The notes under the pieces are model-generated. The model was given only the letters and a program-made list of their open reading frames with translations, made no database searches and had not been told where the DNA came from. From contig NZ_JBHLXC010000001.1 in assembly GCF_042432495.1 (NCBI RefSeq), positions 496,001 through 560,000 on the forward strand: a stretch of 64,000 nucleotides of DNA, written 5' to 3'. This document shows, in pieces, positions 36,330 to 46,401 of the stretch. The translations under genes and the position numbers were made by a program. Origin of the DNA: Pseudochelatococcus lubricantis (GTDB lineage: Bacteria; Pseudomonadota; Alphaproteobacteria; Rhizobiales; Beijerinckiaceae). The stretch's first letter is position 1. Every line of letters begins with the position of its first letter.

Positions 36330-36802
36330 GCATGCCGCTTGCCACGATTTGTGAGGAGAGTCACTGCCAGTTCGTCACGGTGCGCATCGCGAGCCAGCTC
36401 TTCGGCCTGCCGATCTGGGCCGTGCATGATGTGTTCGTGCCGCAGCGCATCACGCCGGTGCCGCTCGCACCAGTCGAGGTGGACGGGGTGCTGAACCTGC
36501 GCGGGCGGATCGTCACGGCCATCAATATGCGCCGGCGCCTCGGCCTGCCGCTGCGTGCCAACGGCGATCCGGTCGTCGCGGTTGGCATCGACTTTCAGGG
36601 CGAGGTGTATGGCTTGCTCGTCGACGAGGTGGGCGAGGTGCTCACGCTCGACAGGAGCCGGCTGACCGCCAAACCACCCAATCTCGACCAGCGATGGAGC
36701 GCGGTGACGGACGGCGTTTTCGCGCTGGAGGCGGAACTGCTCGCCATCCTTGATGTCGAGAGTATCCTCGCCAGCATCCGTGAGGATCATGTTTCGTCCT
36801 GA
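36326..36802 (+). CDS. cheW: Chemotaxis adaptor protein CheW
   Basis: 158 residues, one CheW domain: FVTVRIASQLFGLPIWAVHDVFVPQRITPVPLAPVEVDGVLNLRGRIVTAINMRRRLGLP is the conserved receptor- and CheA-binding half. It links chemoreceptors to CheA. The start overlaps the cheA stop. After it comes a 138-bp gap with no gene before cheB. Confidence 0.96.
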   Translation: MSMPLATICEESHCQFVTVRIASQLFGLPIWAVHDVFVPQRITPVPLAPVEVDGVLNLRGRIVTAINMRRRLGLPLRANGDPVVAVGIDFQGEVYGLLVDEVGEVLTLDRSRLTAKPPNLDQRWSAVTDGVFALEAELLAILDVESILASIREDHVSS

Positions 36803-36940
36803 GGTCCCGACCGCCTGTCCGGGGCACGGCTGGCGCGATAGCTCGACCGCCTCGGTTTTCGCGACGATGCATGCTTTTCCGCCGGGGACAGTGGCGTGCG
36901 GTAACGAGGCGCCGTTCATTGAAATGCCTGCTGCAGAAGG

Positions 36941-38167
36941 ATGCCTGGCTTGTCCGTGACACGCGATTTACAGACGGGCGCCGGGTCCGACGATATACGG
37001 GTCATGATCGTGGACGATTCCGCGGTCATCCGGGGCCTGACCGCGCGCTGGATCGCGGAGGCGGCGGGCGTGGCAGTCGTCGCGACCCACGCGAACGGCA
37101 GGAAGGCCGTCGAGGACGTGGCGATCTCGAAGCCCGACGTCGTCATTCTCGACATCGAGATGCCGGAGATGGACGGGCTGACGGCGCTGCCGCTGCTGCT
37201 GGAGCGGCATCCCGGGGTCGTCGTGATCGTCTCGTCGACGCTGTCGCGGCGCGGGGCGGAAATCAGCCTGCGCGCGCTGTCGCTGGGGGCGGCGGAGTGC
37301 ATCGCCAAGCCGGACGGCAGCGGCCGCATCGCGAGCGCCGCCGAATACCGCCGCGAACTCTTCGATATGGTGACGCACCTCGGTGCGCGGGCACGGGCAA
37401 GGCGCGCGCGGGAAGGGGCGGTGGCCGCCGGCACACGGGAGCAGGCCGTGCCGGCACGGTTGCCGCCGGAAGCGCGCGGGCACCTGCCGGAACAGGCGAC
37501 GGGCGGACGGGCGGGGAGCGGGCCGCCCGTCAGGCGACAGGCCGCCGAAGGCGCAAGGGCGCTGCGGCCTTACTCCAGCGTGCCGCCGCGCGTGCTCGCG
37601 CTGGGCAGTTCCACGGGCGGACCGCAAGCGCTGGTGCAGGTGCTGGCTTCCTGCAGGGAGGTGCTGGCGCGGGTGCCCGTGCTCGTGGTGCAGCACATGC
37701 CGCCCACTTTCACCGCGCTGCTCGCCGAACAGCTCGGCCGCGCCGCCGGACTGCCGGCGGCGGAGGCGAAGGAGGGAGAGGCGGTCGTCGCCGGCCGCAT
37801 CTATGTCGCCCCCGGTGGCCTGCACATGCTGGTGGCGTGCAAGGAGGACGCGATTGTGGCGCACCTGAGCGACACACCGCCGGAACATTTCTGCAAGCCG
37901 GCGGTCGATCCACTCTTCCGCTCCGTGGCGCAGGTCTTCGGCCCGGCGGCACTTGGCGTGGTGCTCACGGGCATGGGCAGCGACGGCGGATTGGGGGCGG
38001 CGGCGATTGCGGCCAATGGCGGCAGCGTCGTCATTCAGGACGAGGAAACCAGTGTCGTCTGGGGCATGCCAGGCGCTGTCGCTGCGGCCGGGGCTTGCGC
38101 GGGTATTTTTCCGCTGCCGCAGATCGGCGGGCAGCTGCGCGAACTGCTGCGGGGAAGCGCCCGATGA
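36941..38167 (+). CDS. cheB: Receptor methylesterase/deamidase CheB
   Basis: 408 residues. N-terminal receiver (about 20-140) with the phospho-Asp in DVVILDIEMPEMDG and Lys in CIAKPDGSG; an Ala/Arg/Gly-rich linker (about 143-215); C-terminal methylesterase with the catalytic Ser in GSSTGGPQAL, His in VQHMPP and Asp in GMGSDGGLG. It removes methyl groups from chemoreceptors when phosphorylated by CheA. ATG at 36941 has poor spacing to AGAAGG; GTG at 36956 is an alternative. It overlaps cheR by 4 bp. Confidence 0.95.
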   Translation: MPGLSVTRDLQTGAGSDDIRVMIVDDSAVIRGLTARWIAEAAGVAVVATHANGRKAVEDVAISKPDVVILDIEMPEMDGLTALPLLLERHPGVVVIVSSTLSRRGAEISLRALSLGAAECIAKPDGSGRIASAAEYRRELFDMVTHLGARARARRAREGAVAAGTREQAVPARLPPEARGHLPEQATGGRAGSGPPVRRQAAEGARALRPYSSVPPRVLALGSSTGGPQALVQVLASCREVLARVPVLVVQHMPPTFTALLAEQLGRAAGLPAAEAKEGEAVVAGRIYVAPGGLHMLVACKEDAIVAHLSDTPPEHFCKPAVDPLFRSVAQVFGPAALGVVLTGMGSDGGLGAAAIAANGGSVVIQDEETSVVWGMPGAVAAAGACAGIFPLPQIGGQLRELLRGSAR

Positions 38168-39033
38168 AGGCCGAGGACTATGACTTCATCGCGCGGCTGG
38201 TCAAGGAACAGTCGGGCCTCGCGCTGCCGGGCGACAAGCACTATCTTGTCGAGAGCAGGCTCCTGCCCGTGGCGCGCGAGGCGGGCGTAGACGACCTGAG
38301 CGGGCTTGTCCGGCAAATGCGCCGCATCGACACCGGGCCGGCGCTACGCGAGGCGGTCGTGGAGGCGATGACGACCAACGAGTCGTTCTTCTTCCGCGAC
38401 AAACTGCCGTTCGAGTATTTCTCCGGTGTCGTGATGCCGTATCTTCTGGAGGCGCGGGCGGCGAAACGCCACATCCGCATCTGGTGCGCGGCGGCGTCGA
38501 CGGGGCAGGAGCCTTATTCGCTTGCCATCTGCCTGCAGGAAATGGGCGCGCGCGTGTCCGGCTGGCGGATCGAGATACTCGGGACGGACATCTCCCTGCA
38601 GGCGCTGGCGCGCGCGCAGGCGGGCTGTTACACGCCGTTCGAGGTTCAGCGCGGCCTGCCGCCGCACCTTCTGGCGAAGTATTTCGTCCAGAAACCGGAA
38701 CGCAACGGCGACACGTGGGAGATCGTTCCCGCCATCCGCTCGATGGTGACCTTCCAGAAGTTCAATCTGCTCGACCGTTTCACGGCATTGGGCACGTTCG
38801 ACATCGTCTTCTGCCGCAACGTGCTGATCTATTTCGATTCGCGGACGAAGGCGGATGTGCTGGAACGCATCGCCCGGGTGATGCCGCCCGATGGCTTCAT
38901 GATGCTCGGCGCCGCTGAAACCGTCGTCGGGCTGACGGACATGTTTCAGCCGATTCCCGCCCGCCGGGGCCTGTATAGCCCTGCGGGGAACAGGTCCGCA
39001 CCCGGCCTTTCCAGCTACGTGGGCAACGCATGA
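38164..39033 (+). CDS. cheR: Receptor methyltransferase CheR
   Basis: 289 residues. The N-terminal all-helical domain includes EAMTTNESFFFRDKLPFEYF, and the SAM-binding domain has RIWCAAASTGQEPYSLAI, ILGTDIS and FDIVFCRNVLIYFD. It methylates chemoreceptor Glu residues. ATGA overlap with cheB fixes the start at 38164. The C-terminus has no pentapeptide-binding extension that I can see. Confidence 0.96.
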   Translation: MKAEDYDFIARLVKEQSGLALPGDKHYLVESRLLPVAREAGVDDLSGLVRQMRRIDTGPALREAVVEAMTTNESFFFRDKLPFEYFSGVVMPYLLEARAAKRHIRIWCAAASTGQEPYSLAICLQEMGARVSGWRIEILGTDISLQALARAQAGCYTPFEVQRGLPPHLLAKYFVQKPERNGDTWEIVPAIRSMVTFQKFNLLDRFTALGTFDIVFCRNVLIYFDSRTKADVLERIARVMPPDGFMMLGAAETVVGLTDMFQPIPARRGLYSPAGNRSAPGLSSYVGNA

Positions 39034-39287
39034 GGATGCGCCGCGGCCACTTCCCGGGATCGCGCGCTGGCGGCGCGTGCGGGCAATCCCGGTCCTGCGG
39101 CCGACGGGCGCGCGCCGGACGCGGAAATCCGGCCCGCGCCGGAAGCGGGGGCACGGGTTTATTCGCCGACGCATATCCACTAGATTGACCGCTGCCCGGC
39201 GCGAATCGGCCGCCGGCGGCAACGCTTCCGCCAACGCACCCGCCAGGCGGAGCAGTTCCCGTTTCGCCCCGGAGCCCGACGCGCCGC

Positions 39288-40658
39288 ATGCTGTTCAATT
39301 CGTTTGCCTTTCTGCTTGCCTTCCTTCCCTGCGCGTTGGTTCTCCACTGGATGGCGGAACGGTTCGCGCCGCAATGGCGCCTGCCGTTGCTCGTGGTTCT
39401 GTCACTGGCGTTCTATGCTTATTGGGACTGGCGGTTCCTGCCGCTGCTGATGGCGTCGATTCTGATCAACTGGACCGTCGCGCGGCTGTTCGGGCATCGG
39501 CCGCGGCACGAGCTGATCTACGGCGCGATCGCCGTCAACCTGCTGGTGCTCGGCCTGTTCAAGTATGCGGATTTCGCGATCGGGCTCGCGGGCGAGGTCG
39601 CAGGCGAGACGTTCACGCCGCTGCGGCTCGCGCTGCCGCTCGGCATCTCGTTCTTCACCTTCCATCACATCATGTACCTCACGGATCTCAAGGCCGGGCG
39701 CGCGCCGCAATTCGGGTTGACCCGCTATGCGCTCTACATCGCCTTTTTTCCGCAGGTTCTGGCCGGTCCGCTCGTGCGCTGGACCGAGATCATGCACCAG
39801 TTCGACGAGCGGCCCTATCTGCGTCCCGACGCGGCCGAGCGCTTCGCGCGGGGGCTGATGCTGCTGACTGTGGGGCTTGCAAAGAAGGTGTTCATCGGCG
39901 ATCCGCTGTCGCTCTACGTCAACCCGGCTTACGAGGCGGCGGCGAACGGCGCCGTCAGCGTGCAGGCGGCCTGGCAGGCCGCACTCGCCTTTCCGTTCCA
40001 GATCTATTTCGACTTTTCCGGCTACACCGACATGGCGCTCGGCATCGCGCTGCTGTTCGGCATCGTGCTGCCGCAGAACTTCGAGAGCCCCTATCGCGCC
40101 ACCTCCCTGCAGGACTTCTGGCGGCGCTGGCATATGACGTTGTCGCGCTTCCTGCGCGATTATCTCTATATCGGCATGGGCGGCAATCGATACGGGCTGG
40201 CGCTGCAGCTATTCGCGCTGTTCATGACGATGACGCTCGGCGGCCTGTGGCACGGCGCCGGGCTCACCTTCGTCGTCTGGGGTATGGCGCATGGCGCGGG
40301 GTTGTGCGCGGGCGTGTTGTGGCGCAAGGCTGGCCTGCGGATGCCGACGCTGGCCGGCTGGACGCTGACGTTCGCCTTCGTGGCGCTCACCTTCGTACTG
40401 TTCCGCGCCACGAGTTTCGACGCCGCGTGGACGATTTACGAGGCGCTGCTGGGCTTCGGCCCTGACGGCGAGCGCATCAAGTGGCGCACGATCGCGCTCG
40501 CCGCGCTGGTGGCGATGGTGGGGCCGACGGCGTGGACCTTCGTTCACCGCCTGCCGCCGTCGCGTTGGGTGGCGGTGCTGACGGCGCTCGTTTTCGTGGT
40601 CATCATGTTCAAGATCGGCGATGACGCCAACTACGAGTTCATCTATTTCCAGTTCTGA
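39288..40658 (+). CDS. MBOAT-family O-acyltransferase (AlgI-like)
   Basis: 456 residues, about ten membrane segments. It starts with MLFNSFAFLLAFLPCALVLHW as AlgI-like proteins do, has LPLGISFFTFHHIMYLTDL and YFDFSGYTDMALGIALLFGI, and carries the catalytic His in GGLWHGAGLTFVVWG. Such proteins move acetyl groups across the inner membrane for polysaccharide or other cell-surface O-acetylation. The downstream SGNH-like gene overlaps by one base (TGATG) and is the likely periplasmic partner. No alginate genes are nearby, so the acceptor is unknown. Confidence 0.93.
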   Translation: MLFNSFAFLLAFLPCALVLHWMAERFAPQWRLPLLVVLSLAFYAYWDWRFLPLLMASILINWTVARLFGHRPRHELIYGAIAVNLLVLGLFKYADFAIGLAGEVAGETFTPLRLALPLGISFFTFHHIMYLTDLKAGRAPQFGLTRYALYIAFFPQVLAGPLVRWTEIMHQFDERPYLRPDAAERFARGLMLLTVGLAKKVFIGDPLSLYVNPAYEAAANGAVSVQAAWQAALAFPFQIYFDFSGYTDMALGIALLFGIVLPQNFESPYRATSLQDFWRRWHMTLSRFLRDYLYIGMGGNRYGLALQLFALFMTMTLGGLWHGAGLTFVVWGMAHGAGLCAGVLWRKAGLRMPTLAGWTLTFAFVALTFVLFRATSFDAAWTIYEALLGFGPDGERIKWRTIALAALVAMVGPTAWTFVHRLPPSRWVAVLTALVFVVIMFKIGDDANYEFIYFQF

Positions 40659-41668
40659 TGCGGGGAAACGGGGTGCAGGGCAGTCGGGAATTGCAGTGGC
40701 GGCGTTTCGCCATCACGCTCGTGGTGCTGGTGGCGGTGTTGTTTCCCGCGGCCGTCGCCGCGCTCTATGTGCTCGATCCCTATGGCTCGGGGCGGGTCAC
40801 GCTCATCGATCCGCCGGGCGTGCGTGCGCAGGGAACGCGCACGGAGCATGCCAGCCGCGCGCGCGATCAGGCCTTCGATTCCGTCATTATCGGCAATTCG
40901 CGCATTCAGGCGCTCAGTCCCGAGCGGCTGACGGCGCTGACCGGCGCGCGATTCGCCTCCCTGACCATTCCCGGCACGCACCCCAAGGAGCAACTGACGC
41001 TGTTGCGCTGGTGGCTGCGCCACCGGCAGACGCCGCCGCAGGTCGTGCTGCTGGGCACGGATGCCTACTGGTGCAAGGCCGACCCCACACTGACGCCCGT
41101 CAACCCGTTTCCGTTCTGGCTTTATGACGAGGACCCGCTCGTCTATGCGCGCGGCCTTGCCCGGTTCAGCGTGCTGGAGGAGGGGCTGCGCCGCATCCAG
41201 TATATAGTCGGCGCGCGTGAACGCTCGCGACCCGACGGCTACTGGGACTACGATCCGATCTATGTCCTGCAGGGCTTCGAGACGCCGGAAAAGCGCCGCC
41301 GGCTGCTGGAATACAAGACAGAGGTGCCCGTCAACGACACCGGCCGCTTTCCGGCGCTCGAAGCCCTGCGCGAAGCCGTGCGGGAGGTTCCCGCCGCGGC
41401 GACGGTCGTGTTCATGATTCCGCCCGCCTTCGTCACCGGCCAGCCGAAGCCCGGCAGCGCCGAGGCGGACACGGAGGCGCGGTGCCGCGCGGCGCTGGGC
41501 GAAATCGCAGCCGCGCGCCCCAACACGATCATCGTGGAGTGGCCGGGCACTCGCCGCGAGACGGAGACAGCCGACGACTACTTCGATCAAATCCATTACA
41601 AGGGCCACCTCGCCCGCGTGCTGGAAGACACGATCGCGCAGCGCATCAGGGCGGCGCGCGGCGCCTGA
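40658..41668 (+). CDS. SGNH-like protein partnered with the MBOAT acyltransferase
   Basis: 336 residues. One N-terminal membrane anchor (RFAITLVVLVAVLFPAAVAALYVL) and a periplasmic domain. IIGNSRIQALSP resembles the catalytic Ser block and DYFDQIHYKGHLA the Asp-x-x-His block of SGNH/AlgX/AlgJ-type proteins; the Ser lies in GNS rather than GDS. In other systems this partner finishes the acyl transfer to the acceptor. The family is recognised by layout and context rather than strong identity. The 3' end is 121 bp before serC. Confidence 0.7.
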   Translation: MRGNGVQGSRELQWRRFAITLVVLVAVLFPAAVAALYVLDPYGSGRVTLIDPPGVRAQGTRTEHASRARDQAFDSVIIGNSRIQALSPERLTALTGARFASLTIPGTHPKEQLTLLRWWLRHRQTPPQVVLLGTDAYWCKADPTLTPVNPFPFWLYDEDPLVYARGLARFSVLEEGLRRIQYIVGARERSRPDGYWDYDPIYVLQGFETPEKRRRLLEYKTEVPVNDTGRFPALEALREAVREVPAAATVVFMIPPAFVTGQPKPGSAEADTEARCRAALGEIAAARPNTIIVEWPGTRRETETADDYFDQIHYKGHLARVLEDTIAQRIRAARGA

Positions 41669-41733
41669 GCAGGGAGTGGAAAAATGCGCGGAGGGCGATG
41701 ATTTGCTTGCGCGCGGGGGCGAACTCCGATATC

Positions 41734-41786
41734 TCCATCCACGGGACACTTCCCCCCAACGGGAAGCGCCCATCTGTGAGGATGGA
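41734..41786 (+). ncRNA. Structured serC leader with alternative hairpins (serC RNA motif candidate)
   Basis: In the 121 nt before serC: stem CTTCCC (41749-41754) with GGGAAG (41761-41766), then CCATC (41770-41774) with GATGG (41781-41785). The latter pairing covers the ribosome-site region GAGGAT. A competing 7-bp pairing joins TCCATCC (41734-41740) to GGATGGA (41780-41786). A structured serC RNA motif upstream of serC is described for Alphaproteobacteria; whether this copy fits its consensus I could not test. It would control translation of serC. Confidence 0.5.
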
Positions 41787-41789
41787 TAC

Positions 41790-42962
41790 ATGACAGATAT
41801 TGCAAAGCCCGTCGCGCGGCCGGTCAACCCCGCGTTCTCTTCCGGCCCGACTGCCAAGCGCCCCGGCTGGAGCGTCGAAGCGCTCAAGGATGCAGCGGTG
41901 GGCCGCTCGCATCGCGCGAAGATCGGTAAGGCCAAGCTCAAGCTCGCCATCGATCTGACCCGGGAAATTCTCAAGGTTCCTGAAGATTACCGTATCGGCA
42001 TCTTGCCTGCGTCCGACACCGGCGCGGTGGAGGCGGCGTTGTGGTCGCTGCTCGGCGCGCGCGGCGTCGATCTGCTGGCGTGGGAGTCGTTCGGCGAGGG
42101 CTGGGTGACGGACGTCGTCAAGCAGCTGAAGCTGGAAGACGCGCGCGTCATCAAGGCTCCGTACGGCGAACTGCCTGACCTCGCGCAGGTCGACACGAAG
42201 ACGCGCGATGTGGTGCTGGCGTGGAACGGCACGACCTCCGGCGTGCGCGTGCCGAACGCGGACTGGATCGCCGACGACCGCGAAGGGCTGATCATCAACG
42301 ACGCTACCTCCGCCGCCTTCGCGCAGCCGCTGGAGTGGAAGAAGTTCGACGTCGTCACCTTCTCGTGGCAGAAGGTGCTGGGCGGCGAGGGTGCGCACGG
42401 CATCCTGATCCTGTCGCCGCGCGCGGTGGAGCGGCTCGAAACCTACAAGCCCGCCTGGCCGCTGCCGAAGATTTTCCGCCTCACCAAGGGCGGCAAGCTG
42501 ATCGAGGGCATCTTCGTCGGCGAGACGATCAACACCCCCTCGCTGCTGGCGACCGAGGACTATATCGACGGTCTGCAATGGGCGAAGTCGGTCGGCGGGC
42601 TCGATGGCCTGATCGCCCGCGCCAACGCCAACGCCAAGGTGCTGCACGACTGGGTGGCGCGCACGCCGTGGGTCGCGAATCTGGCCAAGGACGAGGCGAC
42701 CCGCTCAAACACGTCCGTCTGCCTGTCGATCGTCGATCCCGATGTTGTCGCCCGGGGGACGGAGGCGGTCGCCGCCGTCGCCAAGGGTATCGTCGCGCTG
42801 CTCGACAAGGAAGGCGCGGCCTATGACATCGGCGCATATCGCGACGCGCCTCCCGGCCTGCGGATCTGGGCCGGTGCGACCGTCGAGGCGAGCGATCTCG
42901 AAGCGCTGACGGCGTGGCTCGACTGGGCGTTCGCCGCCGAAAAGGCGAAGCTTTCCGCCTGA
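41790..42962 (+). CDS. serC: Phosphoserine aminotransferase SerC
   Basis: 390 residues, the alphaproteobacterial-length type. PLP-dependent transamination of 3-phosphohydroxypyruvate with glutamate, second step of serine synthesis (and of pyridoxal phosphate synthesis). FSSGPTAKRPGW near the N-terminus binds phosphate, ILPASDTGAVEAALWSLLG is a core segment, and the PLP Lys is in FSWQKVLGGEGAHG. The start has GAGGAT 7 nt upstream inside a predicted hairpin. It is followed by serA after 149 bp. Confidence 0.97.
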   Translation: MTDIAKPVARPVNPAFSSGPTAKRPGWSVEALKDAAVGRSHRAKIGKAKLKLAIDLTREILKVPEDYRIGILPASDTGAVEAALWSLLGARGVDLLAWESFGEGWVTDVVKQLKLEDARVIKAPYGELPDLAQVDTKTRDVVLAWNGTTSGVRVPNADWIADDREGLIINDATSAAFAQPLEWKKFDVVTFSWQKVLGGEGAHGILILSPRAVERLETYKPAWPLPKIFRLTKGGKLIEGIFVGETINTPSLLATEDYIDGLQWAKSVGGLDGLIARANANAKVLHDWVARTPWVANLAKDEATRSNTSVCLSIVDPDVVARGTEAVAAVAKGIVALLDKEGAAYDIGAYRDAPPGLRIWAGATVEASDLEALTAWLDWAFAAEKAKLSA

Positions 42963-42991
42963 GAGCGGTCGTCGCTGGACATTGACGCAGG

Positions 42992-43009
42992 GCCCGGCCG
43001 GCGCCGGGC
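42992..43009 (+). terminator. GC hairpin after serC
   Basis: GCCCGGC and GCCGGGC form a 7-bp stem around CGGC, followed by TCTTGCT. It lies 29 bp after the serC stop. The T-tract is weak, so termination may be partial, allowing read-through to serA. Confidence 0.5.
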
Positions 43010-43040
43010 TCTTGCTGCCGCCCTGAGTTTAGCGGGCGTC

Positions 43041-43064
43041 CGCGACGGATGCGCATCCGTCGCG
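43041..43064. promoter_or_regulatory. Perfect 24-bp palindrome upstream of serA
   Basis: CGCGACGGATGC followed by its exact reverse complement, 48 bp before the serA start and followed by GATTTCC. It could be an operator for a dimeric regulator or the stem of a terminator with no loop. Function unknown. Confidence 0.5.
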
Positions 43065-43111
43065 ATTTCCTTCCGTTACGAAATTTCCCTTTGCCCGAGA
43101 GGCTTGCTGAT

Positions 43112-44695
43112 ATGACCGCTCCCAAGGTGCTCATCTCCGACAAACTGTCGGATGCCGCCGTCCAGATTTTCAAGGACAATGGCGTTGACGTCGATTTCCG
43201 GCCCGGGATCGACAAGGACGAACTCGAAAAGATCATCGGCGACTACGACGGCCTCGCCATCCGCTCCGCCACCAAGGTGACGGCGAAGCTGCTGGAGAAG
43301 GCGACGCGCCTCAAGGTGATCGGCCGCGCGGGCATCGGCGTCGACAATGTCGACGTGCCGGCCGCCACCGCGCGCGGCATCATCGTGATGAACACGCCGT
43401 TCGGCAACTCGATCACGACGGCCGAGCACGCCATCGCGCTCACCTTCGCGCTGGCGCGCGAGCTTCCCGCGGCCGATGCCTCCACGCAGGCCGGCAAGTG
43501 GGAGAAGAACCGCTTCATGGGCGTGGAGCTGACCGGCAAGACGTTCGGCATCATCGGCTGCGGCAACATCGGCTCCATCGTGGCGGAGCGGGCCGTCGGC
43601 CTGCGCATGCGCGTCATCGCCTACGATCCTTTCCTCTCGCCGGAGCGCGCGCGCGATCTCGGCGTGGAGAAGGTGGAACTCGACGACCTGCTCACCCGCG
43701 CCGATTTCATCACGCTGCACACGCCGCTGACCGAAAAGACGAAGAACATCCTCTCCGCCGAGAACATCGCGAAGACGAAGAAGGGCGTGCGCATCATCAA
43801 CTGCGCCCGCGGCGGCCTCGTCGACGAGGTGGCGCTGCGCGCGGCCCTCGACAGCGGCCATGTTGCGGGCGCCGCCTTCGACGTGTTCACCGTGGAGCCG
43901 GCGAAGGAAAACCCGCTGTTCGGCCACCCCAGCGTCGTCGCTACGCCGCATCTGGGCGCTGCCACCACGGAAGCGCAGGAGAACGTCGCGCTGCAGGTTG
44001 CCGAGCAGATCTCGGACTATCTGCTGCGCGGCGCGATCACCAACGCGATCAACTTCCCCTCAATCACCGCCGAGGAGGCGCCCAAGCTGCGGCCCTTCAT
44101 CGAGCTGGCGGAAAAGCTCGGCTCCTTCGCGGGCCAGCTCACGGAGACGGACATCAAGACCGTGCGCATCGCCTATGAGGGCACGGTGGCGCAGCTCAAG
44201 ACCAAGGCGCTGACCTCCGCCGCCGTCGCGGGTCTGCTGCGGCCCTTCCTGCAGGACGTCAACGTCGTGTCCGCGCCGACCATCGCCCGCGAGCGCGGCA
44301 TCGTGATCGAGGAGATCACGCGCGAGGCCGTGAGCGACTATGAGGCGTTGATCACGCTCACCGTCGTCACCGACACGCTGGAGCGTTCGGTCGTCGGCAC
44401 CGTCTTCGCCGATGGCAAGCCGCGCATCGTCGGCATCAAGGGCATCAAGGTCGATGCCGAGTTCGCGCCGTCCATGATCTACGTGTCGAACGAGGACAAG
44501 CCGGGCTTCGTCGGCCGCTTCGCCAGCGTGCTGGGCGACGCTGGCATCAATATCGCGACCTTCGCGCTCGGCCGTGACTCCGAGGGCGGTTCGGCGGTGG
44601 CGCTGGTACAGGTCGACGGCGCGGTGCCGCAGGCTGTGCTCGATGCCGTGCAGGCCATTCCCGGCGTCAAGCACGCCCATCAGCTTGTGTTCTGA
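43112..44695 (+). CDS. serA: D-3-phosphoglycerate dehydrogenase SerA
   Basis: 527 residues, the long form. The NAD-binding core has GIIGCGNIGSIVAE, the catalytic stretch NCARGGLVDE, and the His in ATPHLGAATTEAQENVA. A middle ASB-like domain (about 320-450) and a C-terminal ACT domain (from about 455: MIYVSNEDKPGFVGRFASVLG) follow; the ACT domain usually senses serine. It oxidises 3-phosphoglycerate in the first step of serine synthesis. A strong terminator follows. Confidence 0.98.
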   Translation: MTAPKVLISDKLSDAAVQIFKDNGVDVDFRPGIDKDELEKIIGDYDGLAIRSATKVTAKLLEKATRLKVIGRAGIGVDNVDVPAATARGIIVMNTPFGNSITTAEHAIALTFALARELPAADASTQAGKWEKNRFMGVELTGKTFGIIGCGNIGSIVAERAVGLRMRVIAYDPFLSPERARDLGVEKVELDDLLTRADFITLHTPLTEKTKNILSAENIAKTKKGVRIINCARGGLVDEVALRAALDSGHVAGAAFDVFTVEPAKENPLFGHPSVVATPHLGAATTEAQENVALQVAEQISDYLLRGAITNAINFPSITAEEAPKLRPFIELAEKLGSFAGQLTETDIKTVRIAYEGTVAQLKTKALTSAAVAGLLRPFLQDVNVVSAPTIARERGIVIEEITREAVSDYEALITLTVVTDTLERSVVGTVFADGKPRIVGIKGIKVDAEFAPSMIYVSNEDKPGFVGRFASVLGDAGINIATFALGRDSEGGSAVALVQVDGAVPQAVLDAVQAIPGVKHAHQLVF

Positions 44696-44758
44696 TGGCG
44701 ATGCAGATGTCGCGGGGCTTGACCTTGCGGACGTGATCTTTCATGAAATCAGTGAGAG

Positions 44759-44798
44759 CCCCGGCCAAGAGAAGCACTCTCGGCCGGGGTTTGTTTTT
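44759..44798 (+). terminator. Strong intrinsic terminator after serA
   Basis: CCCCGGCC pairs with GGCCGGGG, with further pairing inside across one mismatch, followed by TTTGTTTTT. This is the clearest rho-independent terminator of the window and separates serA from purA. Confidence 0.9.
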
Positions 44799-44842
44799 GC
44801 CGTGGTGCCGCACGGCTTCGGGACAATGAATGCGAGGCTGAA

Positions 44843-46135
<1,293 letters not shown>

Positions 46136-46142
46136 ATCACTG

Positions 46143-46196
46143 CTGGCGCGCACGTCGAACGGATGGGGCCATCCGTTCGACAATAATGCGCGCCAG
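46143..46196. repeat. Large two-tier stem-loop downstream of purA
   Basis: Outer arms CTGGCGCGCA (46143-46152) and TGCGCGCCAG (46187-46196) enclose inner arms GTCGAACGGATGG (46154-46166) and CCATCCGTTCGAC (46169-46181). All 23 base pairs match; only the inner loop, one base on the left and AATAA on the right are unpaired. It starts 7 bp after the purA stop. It may end the purA transcript or stabilise its 3' end. A smaller hairpin (GCCCCG, CGGGGC) follows near 46209. Confidence 0.7.
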
Positions 46197-46401
46197 AATG
46201 GCTGCTGCCCCGAACCGGGGCGCGGGCACTTCTTGGATAAATTTGATGCATGAATAAAAAGATAGAGCAAAACACCGATTCATGTTCAATGCATTTTGCT
46301 CCAATGCGGCGCGTCTGCCGGTCCGGCTGGATCGGCGCATGCGCCGAGAGCCGGCCACGGCGCTGTAAATTGAGGCTGCCTCCAAGGGCGGTTAGTGGTG
46401 A

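Noticed and set aside
36871..38163. A longer CheR starting far upstream in the same frame
   Set aside because: The extra 430 residues lie out of frame over cheB and are low-complexity Gly/Arg; the ATGA overlap at 38164 gives the normal CheR start.
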